DNA of 64,000 bases from Rhizobium sp. ASV8 (GCF_016429255.1 NZ_JAELUG010000020.1:1-64000), one strand, 5' to 3'; numbered from the stretch's first letter, positions 52,458-61,871 are shown. Notes: generated from the letters alone by a model not told the origin. Numbers and translations are program-made.

Positions 52458-53332
52458 AGAACCTTACGATCACCTCAGGCAGAGTCCTGTTGTCCTTATC
52501 TATGGTGAGCTGCGCCGCGGTTCTAAGCTGGCACCTGTGGTCCCACTACATGGAGGCGCCGTGGACACGGGATGCTCATATCCGGGCGGACATCATCCGG
52601 CTGGCACCAGATGTCTCGGGACCCGTCACAGAGGTTCTGGTATCGGATAACGCGCAAGTGGAGAAAGGGGCGCCCCTCTTTCGAATCGAAACAGACCGCT
52701 TCGACCTTGCGCTGCGCGAGGCGGAGGCCCAGATGCAGAGCAGCAAAGCTGCGGCAGAGCTGGCGAGGACAGATTTCGAACGGTATCTGCTGCTTTCATC
52801 TAAAGAAGCAGCCAGCCTCAAGGAGCGGCAGCATGCGGAGAGCCAGATGCGCCAGGCGGACGCCGCCTATCAATCGGCACGCGTAGGCGTTGACCTGGCC
52901 AAGCTGAACCTTGACCGGACAATCGTGAAGGCACCGGCCTCGGGTAAAATCACGAACTTCTCTCTACGTCGCGGTAACTATGTTTCCGCCGGAAGTGCGG
53001 TTGGGGTGCTCGTGGAAAGGCCATCCATCTATATCGCTGGGTACTTCGAAGAAACCAAACTTCCACGTATCCACATCGGCGACCGTGTCAAGATCGATAT
53101 CATGGGAGAGCCGCAATCGGTTACCGGACGGGTCGCAGGTATTGCCGCCGGAATCGAAGACCGAGAGCGAAGTGATGCTGCAGGCTCGCTGGCCAGTGTT
53201 GCCCCGACTTTCTCATGGGTTCGTCTGGCCCAGAGGATCCCGGTGCGCATCGACTTCGAAGATGTCCCGGATGCGGTTCAGCTGGTTGCTGGGAGGACCG
53301 CTACAGTCTCTGTTGAACCGAAGGGCAACTAA
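52454..53332 (+). CDS. HlyD-family membrane fusion protein (AaeA-like)
   Basis: The 292-residue protein has one N-terminal membrane segment (LLSLSMVSCAAVLSWHLW), then the biotinyl-lipoyl-like half PWTRDAHIRADIIRLAPDVSG, an alpha-helical hairpin (about 85-140) and the matching half IVKAPASGKITNFSLRRGNYV. It is the periplasmic adaptor of the efflux system, coupled by ATGA to the DUF1656 gene. An outer membrane channel is not encoded here, so one from elsewhere would be needed. Confidence 0.93.
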   Translation: MKNLTITSGRVLLSLSMVSCAAVLSWHLWSHYMEAPWTRDAHIRADIIRLAPDVSGPVTEVLVSDNAQVEKGAPLFRIETDRFDLALREAEAQMQSSKAAAELARTDFERYLLLSSKEAASLKERQHAESQMRQADAAYQSARVGVDLAKLNLDRTIVKAPASGKITNFSLRRGNYVSAGSAVGVLVERPSIYIAGYFEETKLPRIHIGDRVKIDIMGEPQSVTGRVAGIAAGIEDRERSDAAGSLASVAPTFSWVRLAQRIPVRIDFEDVPDAVQLVAGRTATVSVEPKGN

Positions 53333-53767
53333 AGTGTGAACCCATCCCGTCCGCTGGAACGCGTAGATCGATGTATACGCGCCCCTGCGCCATCGTGGCC
53401 TAAATCTGCTAAGGGTAGACCTGAGAAACCCTTAGCGATGATGCCCGCACTATGTCTGATTCAAGGCATTCCGAGAGGATGGTTTCCAGGACCGCTTTAG
53501 CCCTCCGAGCACACTGCTCCAACCCATGTAGTTGAAGGGATTTGAGCCGACGGCTTTGTTATTATAGCGAGTTCCCCCCACCACTATTTTTTCAATAGCA
53601 TACACGGGCCTGACCTTGATAGACCGGCCGAATTGGGGCCAGGAGCGGACCGTCCCCTATGCGTTTCGATTTCACGGAGAGCGGTCACTCCGCTGTCTGT
53701 CCCTTTTGCGAACGCCATTCTCCAACAGAAATTTCCCTGGCCCATTTGTTGCATTTCGCACGGGACG
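53333..53767. other. Spacer without a recognisable gene
   Basis: About 430 bp after the efflux operon. Frames here lack family features. Between 53560 and 53600 a short AT-rich stretch may hold a promoter, but no motif is clear. Confidence 0.4.
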
Positions 53768-54040
53768 TCAGCCGCGCGATATGGACCGCCCGGCGAGGCG
53801 CGGAGCGTACGCAGCGAGTCGGTGGGATATGAACTCTGTGAACAGCCGCACGCGCTTCGTCTTGCGTGTCTCCCCCTGCGTCAGAAGCCAGATTGTCGAA
53901 GGTGATTTCAGATCGATGCCTGGAACTCTTGCCTGCAGCTGATCGGCATCTCCGACGAAACAAGGCAGTCTGGTCATGCCGATCCCTTGCCTTGTCGCAT
54001 CGATCTGCGCGTTGGCGTCCGCCGTCCCGAACGGAACCCC
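53768..54040 (-). pseudogene. LysR-type regulator, C-terminal remnant
   Basis: The minus strand encodes ANAQIDATRQGIGMTRLPCF, VGDADQLQARVPGIDLKSPS and TIWLLTQGETRKTKRVRLFT, the typical end of a LysR co-inducer domain. The helix-turn-helix part is missing. It is oriented away from the SDR fragment at 54249, as expected for a decayed LysR/SDR divergent pair. Confidence 0.75.
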
Positions 54041-54248
54041 TGTAGCGCGAACCTCCCCTTCGTCGACCCGGTCCGGAAGAGCCTAACCGCCGATGACGAT
54101 GGGCCGGATTGGATCCGGCGCACCCGCACGCCACGCGGCCAGTCTCGCGCGCGACATATAAACACCCGCAAGCAGATCCGGCTGATCACCCGCGAGGAGA
54201 TGTCTCCGCAAAGCGATGACCCCAGATGCGACACAAGGAATGCATGAT

Positions 54249-54446
54249 ATGACCAGATTGAATGGAAGAACCGCTGTGATCAGCGGCAGCGCCACCGGCA
54301 TCGGCCTCGCTGCGACAAAGTGTTTCATCGAGGAAGGCGCCTTCGTCTTCATCTTCGGCCGTCGCCAGGAAGCGCTCGGCGCCGCTATAGCCGAGCTTGG
54401 ACCCAACGCCCAAGCGGACGCACGCAAGCGTGTGAATGCGGCCTGA
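54249..54446 (+). pseudogene. SDR N-terminal remnant
   Basis: The 65-residue frame MTRLNGRTAVISGSATGIGL contains the Rossmann GxxxGxG motif (SGSATGIG) and FIFGRRQEALGAAIAELG, then ends at 54446, roughly 180 residues short of a complete SDR. The remainder is not found downstream. Confidence 0.75.
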
Positions 54447-54550
54447 TTTAATCCAAGATGAAGGGCCGCCCAGCGAGCCGCAGAAATTGCCTCTTGCAAA
54501 TATAATATGCACGCTTACAATAATGACACTTAGTATAGTGGAGAGGAACG

Positions 54551-54973
54551 ATGACCTCACGATCTGCCTGGCAGACGCAATTCAGCATTGAAACGGCCGC
54601 AAGCCCCGAGGCCGTTTGGGCGTTGTTCCGTGACGTTCAGGGATGGCCGCAATGGAACGCAGGGATCGAAACGATTGTGCTCGAGGGGCCGTTCTCGGCC
54701 GGCACCAGTTTTATGATGAAGCCGCCTGGGCAGGATGCGTTCCGCTCGGTGCTGACCGAGGTACGTGAGAATGAGTGCTTCGTCGATGAGACCCGGATCG
54801 GCGACCTCGTAATCGCCGTTGCGCACCGCATCGAGCCGCTCTCGCCGTCACGCACTCGCATCAGCTATTCCGTCGACGCGCATGGATCCGAGGCTGCGGA
54901 AGTCGGCCCGATGATCTCGGCCGATTTCCCTGACGTTCTTGCTGCATTGGTGGCTGCCGCCGAGGGTGCGTGA
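54551..54973 (+). CDS. SRPBCC-family protein
   Basis: The 140-residue protein has the START/Bet v1-like pattern: FSIETAASPEAVWALFRDVQ, WPQWNAGIETIVLEGPFSAG, MKPPGQDAF and RISYSVDAHGSEA. It could bind a hydrophobic ligand. AGAGGAACG precedes the ATG. It is the first gene of a three-gene overlapping unit with the EVE and MarR genes. Confidence 0.88.
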   Translation: MTSRSAWQTQFSIETAASPEAVWALFRDVQGWPQWNAGIETIVLEGPFSAGTSFMMKPPGQDAFRSVLTEVRENECFVDETRIGDLVIAVAHRIEPLSPSRTRISYSVDAHGSEAAEVGPMISADFPDVLAALVAAAEGA

Positions 54974-55374
54974 TCATGATACGGCGATTTGGTGTGGAGT
55001 CGCGCGCGCATGCCCACCCCGGCATACGCGGCGGTTTTGCGCAGGCTTGTCACGGCAAGAAAGCGCGATGGCGGTGGATGCAGATCGGTGACCGGTTGGT
55101 CTACCACTCGCCCACAACAGGAAGAGGCGGCCTGGTCCTCGATAAAGGCGTGTTGCAACGTGATATGGTTGGTTGCTCTGTGCCCTTCGGTCGCCGTGTG
55201 CGCTATGCTGGCGCGCGGCAAATCTCGCGTGCAGCGATTAAAAACCGATTCGATCTCCGCCTGCCGCCGGATTGGGGCATGGCGCAGCCGCGCAGCCATC
55301 TGGTCTTGTCGTCGCATGGCTTCGCGAGCGCGGTTGGTTCCATAGGTGCTACGCTTCTGGCTGGACCGTCATGA
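54970..55374 (+). CDS. EVE-domain-like protein
   Basis: The 134-residue frame opens VESRAHAHPGIRGGFAQACH, close to the EVE/YTH-like start (ASREHV..GGFAQLCHGK), followed by MQIGDRLVYHSPTTGRGG and later RRVRYAGARQISRA and PPDWGM. EVE domains bind modified bases in DNA or RNA. Its GTG overlaps the SRPBCC stop (GTGA) and its stop overlaps the MarR start (ATGA), which supports an intact coding frame. The middle part is divergent, and partial decay is possible. Confidence 0.6.
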   Translation: MIMIRRFGVESRAHAHPGIRGGFAQACHGKKARWRWMQIGDRLVYHSPTTGRGGLVLDKGVLQRDMVGCSVPFGRRVRYAGARQISRAAIKNRFDLRLPPDWGMAQPRSHLVLSSHGFASAVGSIGATLLAGPS

Positions 55375-55829
55375 GCAAAGAAGAGCTTTCGCTGCCAACG
55401 AGTTTCTCCGGCCCCGGAGACAGTCCAGGCTTTCTGCTATGGCGCGTGTCCAACGTCTGGCAACGCCGGCAGCGCGCGGCACTGCAGCCGCTCGGGTTGA
55501 CGCATCCGCAATTCGTAATCCTGGCCTGCGCCACTTGGTTTGGCGACAAGGAGGCATTGAGCCAGGCACGAATTCGGGAACTCACCGGCGTCGATCCCAT
55601 GACGACTTCGCAGATCGTGCGTTCGCTGGAGAGACTGAAATATCTGACGCGCCGGCCGCACCCCCATGATCCGCGCGCCAAGCTGGTCACCGTGACAAGC
55701 GCCGGCCGCGCGCTGGCGCGGAAGGCGGTCGTCGTCGTTGAGGAGACCGATGCCGCTTTCTTCAATTCCGTCGTCGCCAAAGCGCCTGATCTGGTCAAGT
55801 TGCTTCAGACGCTCAACCGGAACTCATAG
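55371..55829 (+). CDS. MarR-family regulator
   Basis: The 152-residue winged-helix protein has GFLLWRVSNVWQRRQRAALQ, LTHPQFVILACATWF, the recognition region LTGVDPMTTSQIVRSLERLK and the wing RRPHPHDPRAKLVTVTSAG. It is the last gene of the SRPBCC-EVE-MarR unit and may autoregulate it. The start at 55371 is within an ATGA overlap; the long frame to 55272 is rejected. Confidence 0.92.
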   Translation: MSKEELSLPTSFSGPGDSPGFLLWRVSNVWQRRQRAALQPLGLTHPQFVILACATWFGDKEALSQARIRELTGVDPMTTSQIVRSLERLKYLTRRPHPHDPRAKLVTVTSAGRALARKAVVVVEETDAAFFNSVVAKAPDLVKLLQTLNRNS

Positions 55830-56148
55830 CGCCAGCTCACATAAAAGGCGAACCCGATACCCGCGCGCCGGCGGAGGCGATCGAAGTTCGGGCCAAGCAC
55901 ATCAATGAACTACGGGACGACCGCAGCGGGAAGAGTTTCGCGATTTGGCTGGGAGGTCGGCTCGCTTTCAGAACGCGTTGTTGCTTTTGAGATAGGATTC
56001 CTGAAGGCAAAGACACCATCATTATTCCGATGCGGTCACCAGGCGATGTGACGTTGTTTCACGCACGCAGAGTTGCCGGGCGGCGAACTGAACGCCGGTC
56101 GCCATCAAGAACATCTCGCAGGCCATACCGCCGGCGATCAGCAGGCTG

Positions 56149-56343
56149 GTGACGCCGAGAAGGTACCTGCGGATGGTGTTCGGCTTCGACCGACCCAAGT
56201 CCTCGCTGACGCATCATTTCAAGGCGCTACGCGAGGCCGGGGTGATCCGACAGCGGCAATATCGTCTCGAACGACGTCGCCATGTGCGCCGTGAAGAGCT
56301 GGAGGTTCAATTTCCTGGCTTACTCGATCTGGTGAAGGCATGA
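56149..56343 (+). pseudogene. ArsR-family regulator remnant
   Basis: The frame reads FGFDRPKSSLTHHFKALREA, GVIRQRQYRLERRRHVRREE and FPGLLDLVKA, the recognition helix, wing and C-terminus of an ArsR-type regulator. The N-terminal helices are absent or in another frame upstream (56073-56148). Confidence 0.72.
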
Positions 56344-56923
56344 TATTCGGCACATTCGTCGTAGGCCACTCCAGATCAATCGATATGTCCGAGTTGGCCG
56401 CCATGCGGGCATCACCGGATCCAAAGTCAATATCCTCCGCTACGCGGCCACGTTGGAGAGAGGCTCGACTGACCTCACGACAGCGACCTCCGGATTGCGA
56501 TCATCCTACGGGCAGTCCTTCATTCATCACGCCCTATCGGCAAATTGACGACAATTCCTACGATCGAATCCGAAGTGCCCATTCCGAGGTAACCATTGCG
56601 AGCATGGGTGCAGAAGGCGACGTGACGCTCTTGTCCAATCACCCTGTCCCGCAGGGTGGTGGGACCAGATGATGTTAAGCAGCTAGGGGGTCGCGGAGAG
56701 CCTCCCCAAACCCGAGCACCGATTGACAGCCGTATGCTCGGGCCCCGGCGCCGCAAGCAGGGATCCAACCATCTGATCAGCGCCCGCAATCTCCCAACCC
56801 TGCGAGAGGGGCTTAGGGAACTCATCTTGGGCCAAGTGGCGGCGGACACATCTTTGGACGACATGTCCGTGCCGGCCTTATCACTCGGGACGACGCGGCA
56901 CTTCGTGATGACGGCCACCGCCT
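56344..56923. other. Spacer without a recognisable gene
   Basis: About 580 bp with only frames lacking family features. It sits between the ArsR remnant and the SnoaL-like gene. Probably decayed sequence. Confidence 0.4.
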
Positions 56924-57319
56924 TCAGGTCAGGATCTTGGCCGCAAACACCTTCTGGACGATTTGCCAGCGCCCGTTGAGGTAAAAGCACGACAACAGAT
57001 CCGTCACCTCTCGAGGTGGGATATGCAGGCGCAGCTTGAGCAACGCCATGTCGCCAGTCATAGAGATTGAGAGGATCTGGTCGGCGCGTGCGCACCCTCC
57101 ATCGCGCGGGGAGGACAGGGTCCGCACCGCATCAAGCCAAGCTGCAACGGGGGTCACCACGATGCTGGAGCCCTCGCCACGCCGGGTGACCAAGGCGGCG
57201 GGATCAAAGATCGTCGCAAATGCGTCTGCGTCCATTGCGTAGGCCGCGTCGAAGTAGGTTTTCGTCAAGGCGACCAGTTCATCTATGTTTTCCATTGAGT
57301 GCGTCTCTTGCAAAATCAT
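56924..57319 (-). CDS. SnoaL-like/nuclear transport factor 2 family protein
   Basis: The 131-residue protein has the cone-shaped NTF2-like pattern: IDELVALTKTYFDAAYAMDA, FATIFDPAALVTRR, WLDAVRTLSSP and LKLRLHIPPREVTDLLSCFY ending in WQIVQKVFAAK. Family members are lyases, isomerases or ligand binders. The start at 57319 follows AAGGGAAG; a shorter start at 57295 (MENID) is possible. It is divergent from a LysR gene 110 bp away that probably regulates it. Confidence 0.87.
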   Translation of the reverse strand: MILQETHSMENIDELVALTKTYFDAAYAMDADAFATIFDPAALVTRRGEGSSIVVTPVAAWLDAVRTLSSPRDGGCARADQILSISMTGDMALLKLRLHIPPREVTDLLSCFYLNGRWQIVQKVFAAKILT

Positions 57320-57429
57320 GGTGCTTCCCTTCAATTCGAATGCCCGGAAGAGTATAGGGCGGGGAAAGCAATGGTTAGTCCGCGCGTACTAATCAGCCTT
57401 TTAAGCAGAGCTTAGCAATCGAGGTGATC

Positions 57430-58398
57430 ATGAAACCTTCCCTTCTGTCTGCAGGAGACTTCAACCAGCTCCGCGCCTTCGTGGCGGTCGCCGGTTCGTT
57501 GAGCTTTAGCCGGGCCGCGGAGAACCTCGGCGTGTCATCCTCAGCACTTAGCCAGATGGTCAGAGGGCTTGAGGAACGGGTCGGGGTCAGCTTGTTCAAC
57601 CGCACCACCCGCAGCGTCTCCCTGACCGAGGCGGGCGCCAAGTTGTTCGAAAGAGTACAGCCGGCCACCGAGGAGCTCGCGGAGGCGCTAGGCGAGACGC
57701 GCGAGCACCGAGCCCTCCCCGCCGGGACGGTACGCGTGCACTGCTTCCGGTCTGCCGCGGATCTCTACCTGGCGCCGATCCTTCGCGACTTTGGCGACGC
57801 ATATCCTCAGGTCGTGCTCGACATCACCCTCGACGATGCCGTCGTGGACATCGTGGCCGAGGGCTATGACCTCGCCATTCGCCTCGGCGAAGTGATCGAC
57901 AAGGATCTCATTGCGGTGAAACTCGGCCCGGATCTGCGCCAGACCGCGGTTGCCTCTCCCGACTATCTAGCCCGCCACGGAACGCCAGCGCATCCGCGTG
58001 ACCTCGTCGCGCATCGTTGCATTCGCTGGCGTTGGCCAGGGCAGAAGACACCATATAAGTGGGAGTTCATGGAAAGCGGCAAATGGTTCGAGGTCGCAAT
58101 CGACGGCCCATTGATCTCCAACACGAAGGATTTTGCCGTGCAGGCGGCGGTCGATGGTGCCGGTATCGCTTTCGCCAGCCAGCAGTTGATCGCCCCTCAC
58201 CTCGCTGCGGGCCGACTTGTCGCACTGCTCGAAAACTGGTCCGCTCCGTTCCCCGGATACTACCTCTGCTATCCGGCCCAGCGGCAGATGGCGCCGCCAC
58301 TTCGCGCCGTGATCGACACCATCCGCGGCGATCAGCGCAAGGGTACCCAAGACATCAGGCTCCATCACCAAGCGACCGGAGTCGCCTTGCGACGATAG
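57430..58398 (+). CDS. LysR-family regulator
   Basis: The 322-residue protein has the N-terminal helix-turn-helix LRAFVAVAGSLSFSRAAENL, SSSALSQMVRGLEERVG and LFNRTTRSVSLTEAG, and a co-inducer domain of the AaeR/YafC-like group (VRVHCFRSAADLYLAPIL, GYDLAIRLGEVIDKDLIAVK). The start at 57430 has GAGG upstream; GTG at 57424 is in frame. It is divergent from the SnoaL-like gene. Confidence 0.93.
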   Translation: MKPSLLSAGDFNQLRAFVAVAGSLSFSRAAENLGVSSSALSQMVRGLEERVGVSLFNRTTRSVSLTEAGAKLFERVQPATEELAEALGETREHRALPAGTVRVHCFRSAADLYLAPILRDFGDAYPQVVLDITLDDAVVDIVAEGYDLAIRLGEVIDKDLIAVKLGPDLRQTAVASPDYLARHGTPAHPRDLVAHRCIRWRWPGQKTPYKWEFMESGKWFEVAIDGPLISNTKDFAVQAAVDGAGIAFASQQLIAPHLAAGRLVALLENWSAPFPGYYLCYPAQRQMAPPLRAVIDTIRGDQRKGTQDIRLHHQATGVALRR

Positions 58399-58782
58399 TG
58401 TTCGTGACGATGGGCGATCCGTGCGAGGGAATGAGTGTTCGGCCAACGTCTACCGTCCGAAGCCTCACAACGTGTCAGAGACACCCTGGATCAAAGGACG
58501 GTTGTTCCCGCAGAAAGGACAGAGCCGCTATAATCGCTTGCTGAGGCCCGGAACCACAGACATCAGCAAGACAGGCTGAAGCCCCATGCAGGACCGCGAG
58601 ACCGCCGTTGTGATCCAGGACTTTACTCGTGCAGGCGTATTCAACGGAAATTGGCGCACCCTTGCCGACGCCATTCGGGACTGCATGGTTGGCCATCCCT
58701 GTCGACCGGGCCGTCATGGGCCGTTTCGAAGGCTTCCAAAGGCTTGTATGAGCAGTGCTTTCTCGAGGCTTTCCTGACTGCA
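58399..58782. other. Spacer between LysR genes
   Basis: About 380 bp between convergent LysR genes. A minus-strand frame (58475-58912) overlaps the second LysR gene and has no family match. No gene supported. Confidence 0.4.
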
Positions 58783-59700
58783 CTATGGTGATGATGTCGA
58801 ATGCGATCGACCAATTCGTGCGCGCAGGAACGCAATGAACGCCGCCAAGGGCGCCGGGACATGCCTGCGACTCGAATAATAAAGGACCGGCCCCGAGAAG
58901 GATGGGCACCACTCGCCAAGAATGGGCGTAAGCAGCCCTGCCGATACCGCCTGTGCCGCATGCCCGTCGAACATAAACGCAATACCGGCGCCGTCGATTG
59001 CAGCACGGAGCTCGACAACCGGGTCGTCAACGGTGAGCGGGCCAGCTGGCACGATTGTGAAAGACTGCCCGTCCTTTTCGAATGCCCAGGGGAAGACGGA
59101 GCCATTCGGAAAGCGATGCCGGATCAGCCGATGGTCGGCCATTAAATCGGTCGGACTTTCGATCGGGACTTTGGAAGCAAGGTATCTCGGGGCAGCGACT
59201 GCGATCATTCGCATTGGCAGCCGTAAGGGAACGCCAACGGCATCCTGACTGAGGCGCTCCTCAAACCGAATACCGGCGTCGAAGCCGGCCTCGAAGACAT
59301 CGATCAATCCGTCATCGACCGAGAGGTCGAATTCGATCCGCGGATGTTGCTCGAGGAAATCCGAAATGAGCGGTGCAAGCACAAGATGAGCGACGGGCGG
59401 TGGAGCATTGATCCGCAACTTTCCGATGGGCTCCAGCGATCGCGCGGTTATGGTTTCGACCGTCCTCGAAATAGCGTCGAATGCCGGGGCAAGGCCGTCA
59501 AGAAGCGCCTTGCCGGCTTGCGTTGGGGTCACGCTTCTGGTCGTCCTGTGCAGCAATCGCGTGCCCATCTCATCCTCCAAGCGACGTATGGTCTGGCTCA
59601 TGGAAGACGGCGTCACGCCTCTCTCGGTTGCCGCGAGCTTGAAGCTCCTCAACTGGGCCACCCGCGCGAAGGCTGCGAGGTCGGTCATGGAAGGTGACAT
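58783..59700 (-). CDS. LysR-family regulator
   Basis: The 305-residue protein has the helix-turn-helix LAAFARVAQLRSFKLAATER, TPSSMSQTIRRLEDEMG and LLHRTTRSVTPTQAG and a co-inducer domain with LRINAPPPVAHLVLAPLI and GFDAGIRFEERLSQDAVGVP. It is divergent from the ABM monooxygenase gene at 59800, its likely target. It is of the same subgroup as the LysR at 57430 but clearly distinct in sequence. Confidence 0.93.
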   Translation of the reverse strand: MSPSMTDLAAFARVAQLRSFKLAATERGVTPSSMSQTIRRLEDEMGTRLLHRTTRSVTPTQAGKALLDGLAPAFDAISRTVETITARSLEPIGKLRINAPPPVAHLVLAPLISDFLEQHPRIEFDLSVDDGLIDVFEAGFDAGIRFEERLSQDAVGVPLRLPMRMIAVAAPRYLASKVPIESPTDLMADHRLIRHRFPNGSVFPWAFEKDGQSFTIVPAGPLTVDDPVVELRAAIDGAGIAFMFDGHAAQAVSAGLLTPILGEWCPSFSGPVLYYSSRRHVPAPLAAFIAFLRARIGRSHSTSSP

Positions 59701-59799
59701 TATGTAGCCACTGTAATGAGTGCGTTAAGTATTGATTATCTTATCGCCTCAATCACCGCGATGTAAACAGGCAAGGCATTTTCCAGAAAGGAGATAGCG

Positions 59800-60096
59800 A
59801 TGCCTGAAAAACTCATCCTCGTCGCCACCCTCACCGCCAAGCCCGGTCTAGGCGACCAGCTAGGGGACCGTCTCTCGACCCTGGTCGAACCCACCCGCGG
59901 CGAAGCCGGCAATCTCGGCTACGTCCTTCACAGGGCTCGAGACGACGGCAACACATGGATGCTTTACGAAAACTGGCGCTCGAAAGAGGATCTCGATGCC
60001 CACTTTGAGGCGCCTTATCTGCAAGCATTCCTGCAGGCGGCGCCGGCGCTGTTGGCGAAGGAGATGGACCTGACGTTCTTCCGCCAGATCGCATGA
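59800..60096 (+). CDS. Antibiotic biosynthesis monooxygenase-type quinol monooxygenase
   Basis: The 98-residue protein is a single ABM (YgiN-like) ferredoxin-fold domain: LILVATLTAKPGLGDQLGDR, NLGYVLHRARDDGNTWMLYE and NWRSKEDLDAHFEAPYLQAF. Such cofactor-free enzymes act on quinols or related phenols. AAAGGAG precedes the ATG. It forms a divergent pair with the LysR gene. Confidence 0.92.
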   Translation: MPEKLILVATLTAKPGLGDQLGDRLSTLVEPTRGEAGNLGYVLHRARDDGNTWMLYENWRSKEDLDAHFEAPYLQAFLQAAPALLAKEMDLTFFRQIA

Positions 60097-60399
60097 CCGG
60101 AAGACCGGCCATCGCCAAGGTGACATCTGAACCCTTCCCCGCCCAGCCTCGGCTGGGCGGGGTCGTCAGGCGCAAGGTCTAAAGTCGCTGCCGACCCTCT
60201 CTTTGGCGAACGCCGCAGACATTCTCTTCGGCATCGAGATGATTGACGTGACGCGCAAACGACAGGCGAGGTTAGACGATGGTCCACCTCCTTCAATCTC
60301 AGAGCGGTTCGAAACCCTTGTGGCATGAGGATCGGGATGTTGGCGCTTCCTTCTAACGAATAGCGCGCTTTGCGACAAAACTGCCATCCACCAGGATGC
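60097..60399. other. Spacer without a recognisable gene
   Basis: About 300 bp between convergent genes. No gene or clear terminator recognised. Confidence 0.4.
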
Positions 60400-61335
60400 C
60401 TAGTTGTCGAAACGCGTTCTGATCGCTTGCCGGCTCAGGTCGAAAAGAATCCGACTGCCCGGGGCCATTCCCAGAAAGTGGATGCAGACGTGGATCATGC
60501 CTGGTAGGCGGTGCAAGTCGACGGCAACACCCGCCTCGCGGAGCTTGAGAGCATATTGCTCACCTTCATCCCGCAACGGGTCGAACTCTGCGGTCATTAT
60601 CGTCGCCGATGGCAGACCGGACAAATTCTGACAGCGCAGGGGTGACGCATAAGCGCAAGCACCATCGACGACATCGGCAAGGTAGTAGGACCAGCACGCC
60701 TGCATGGCAGAGCGAGTGAGCAAATAGCCCATGGCAAACGCCTCGTAGGACTCTGTGTCGAATCCGAAATTGGTAACAGGATAGAAGAGAAGCTGGTGTG
60801 CTATGCTTGGTCCGTTCCGGTCGCGGGCCATCAAGGTCGCAGCGGCGGCAATGTTGCCTCCGGCACTATCCCCGGCGGCGATCAGTCGGTCTGGATCGGC
60901 ATCGATGCTTCGCGCATTGGCGGCAACCCAGCTCAGGACGGCATAATAGTCGTCAAGCGGCGTTGGAAACTTAAACTCAGGTGCCAGCCTATAGTCCACG
61001 GAAACGAGAACGCATCCTGTTGCATTGGCCAGCGACCGGCAAGGTTTGTCATAGTCGTCGAGTGTGCAGCGAAACCAACCGCCCCCATGCGCGAACACGA
61101 TGACCGGCGGGAGATCGGACAGTAGCGAGGTCGGCCGATAAACCCTGATCGGAATGGCCGCGCCATCGAGGGCCGACACATTAAACGTGTCGATCTGGAC
61201 GATCTGCTCAAGCGGCCCCTGCAACTGGGCAAGCCCCTTGGACGAAGCCCGCGCCACCTCCAACGATAGACTTTCCAGCGACGGTGCGGATGCGGCCTGT
61301 TCCAAAAAAGCCGCGATATCGGGATCGAGCGTCAT
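60400..61335 (-). CDS. HSL-family alpha/beta hydrolase (esterase)
   Basis: The 311-residue esterase has the hormone-sensitive-lipase oxyanion motif FAHGGGW, the nucleophile motif GDSAGGN, the catalytic Asp in TAEFDPLRDEG and His in PGMIHVCI. The start at 61335 (MTLDPDIAAFLEQ) follows GAAAGAAAGG; a start at 61392 is possible. It would hydrolyse short acyl esters in the cytoplasm. The neighbouring TetR gene is more likely to control the decayed gene at 61477, but the esterase lies downstream of it on the same strand and could have shared that promoter. Confidence 0.92.
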   Translation of the reverse strand: MTLDPDIAAFLEQAASAPSLESLSLEVARASSKGLAQLQGPLEQIVQIDTFNVSALDGAAIPIRVYRPTSLLSDLPPVIVFAHGGGWFRCTLDDYDKPCRSLANATGCVLVSVDYRLAPEFKFPTPLDDYYAVLSWVAANARSIDADPDRLIAAGDSAGGNIAAAATLMARDRNGPSIAHQLLFYPVTNFGFDTESYEAFAMGYLLTRSAMQACWSYYLADVVDGACAYASPLRCQNLSGLPSATIMTAEFDPLRDEGEQYALKLREAGVAVDLHRLPGMIHVCIHFLGMAPGSRILFDLSRQAIRTRFDN

Positions 61336-61476
61336 TGTGCCTTTCTTTCTCCCGGCAAGTGTCGCCGGGTATGTCGACCTTGAGTTTGTCATGCAGACAC
61401 TTCTCTCGTCGCACTGTTGTTGGTGGATGGATGGCGGCTCACGCACTGCCCCTCGCGCAGACAATCTGCGCTCGCG

Positions 61477-61791
61477 TTAGTGCGGCGGTAGCCGCTGCGG
61501 TGCTGATGAACGAGAATCCGCGAAAATCCGCCCCGCCGCAGGAAACTCGTAAAATGCCTGCCGCGGCGCTTCCCGCGGGGATGAAAGCGATATCGATGGC
61601 ATTGCCGGGGCTAAGGCCTTATTCGCCAAGGGAAGCCCACTCCACGAGCTAGCGCTCGAAATCGAGGGAACTTTCACTGAGACTGTCGAGGTAGGCCTGC
61701 CCTGGAAATCCTGTGGCGGCCGCAAGTTGCCGCAGCCCTTCTCGGAGCGGCGCCTTGGGGTCGAACTGGTGGCAAATGCCACTGACATCAT
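61477..61791 (-). pseudogene. Decayed gene downstream of the TetR operators
   Basis: An ATG pair at 61791/61788 preceded by GGAGATAC opens a frame whose Ser/Pro/Arg-rich sequence looks out of register. Another frame from the same stretch reads ICHQFDPKAPLREGLRQLAA and ATGFPGQAYLDSLSESSLDF, which is protein-like. An early indel therefore seems to have broken a gene that the TetR-type repressor formerly controlled. The family is not recognised. Confidence 0.4.
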
Positions 61792-61802
61792 GTATCTCCT
61801 AT

Positions 61803-61849
61803 GCACTGCATCGTGCAGTGCCAATTCAACTACACTGCACAGTGCAGTG
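61803..61849. promoter_or_regulatory. Twin TetR operators CACTGCA-N3-TGCAGTG
   Basis: The perfect palindrome CACTGCA-N3-TGCAGTG occurs at 61804-61820 (extended by one pair to 61803-61821) and again at 61833-61849, with centres 29 bp apart. They lie between the TetR start at 61872 and the divergent ATG at 61791. Confidence 0.8.
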
Positions 61850-61871
61850 CAGTCAATGGGAGAATATCGCC

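Noticed and set aside
58475..58912. 145-codon minus frame
   Set aside because: It overlaps the well-supported LysR gene in another frame and has no family resemblance.
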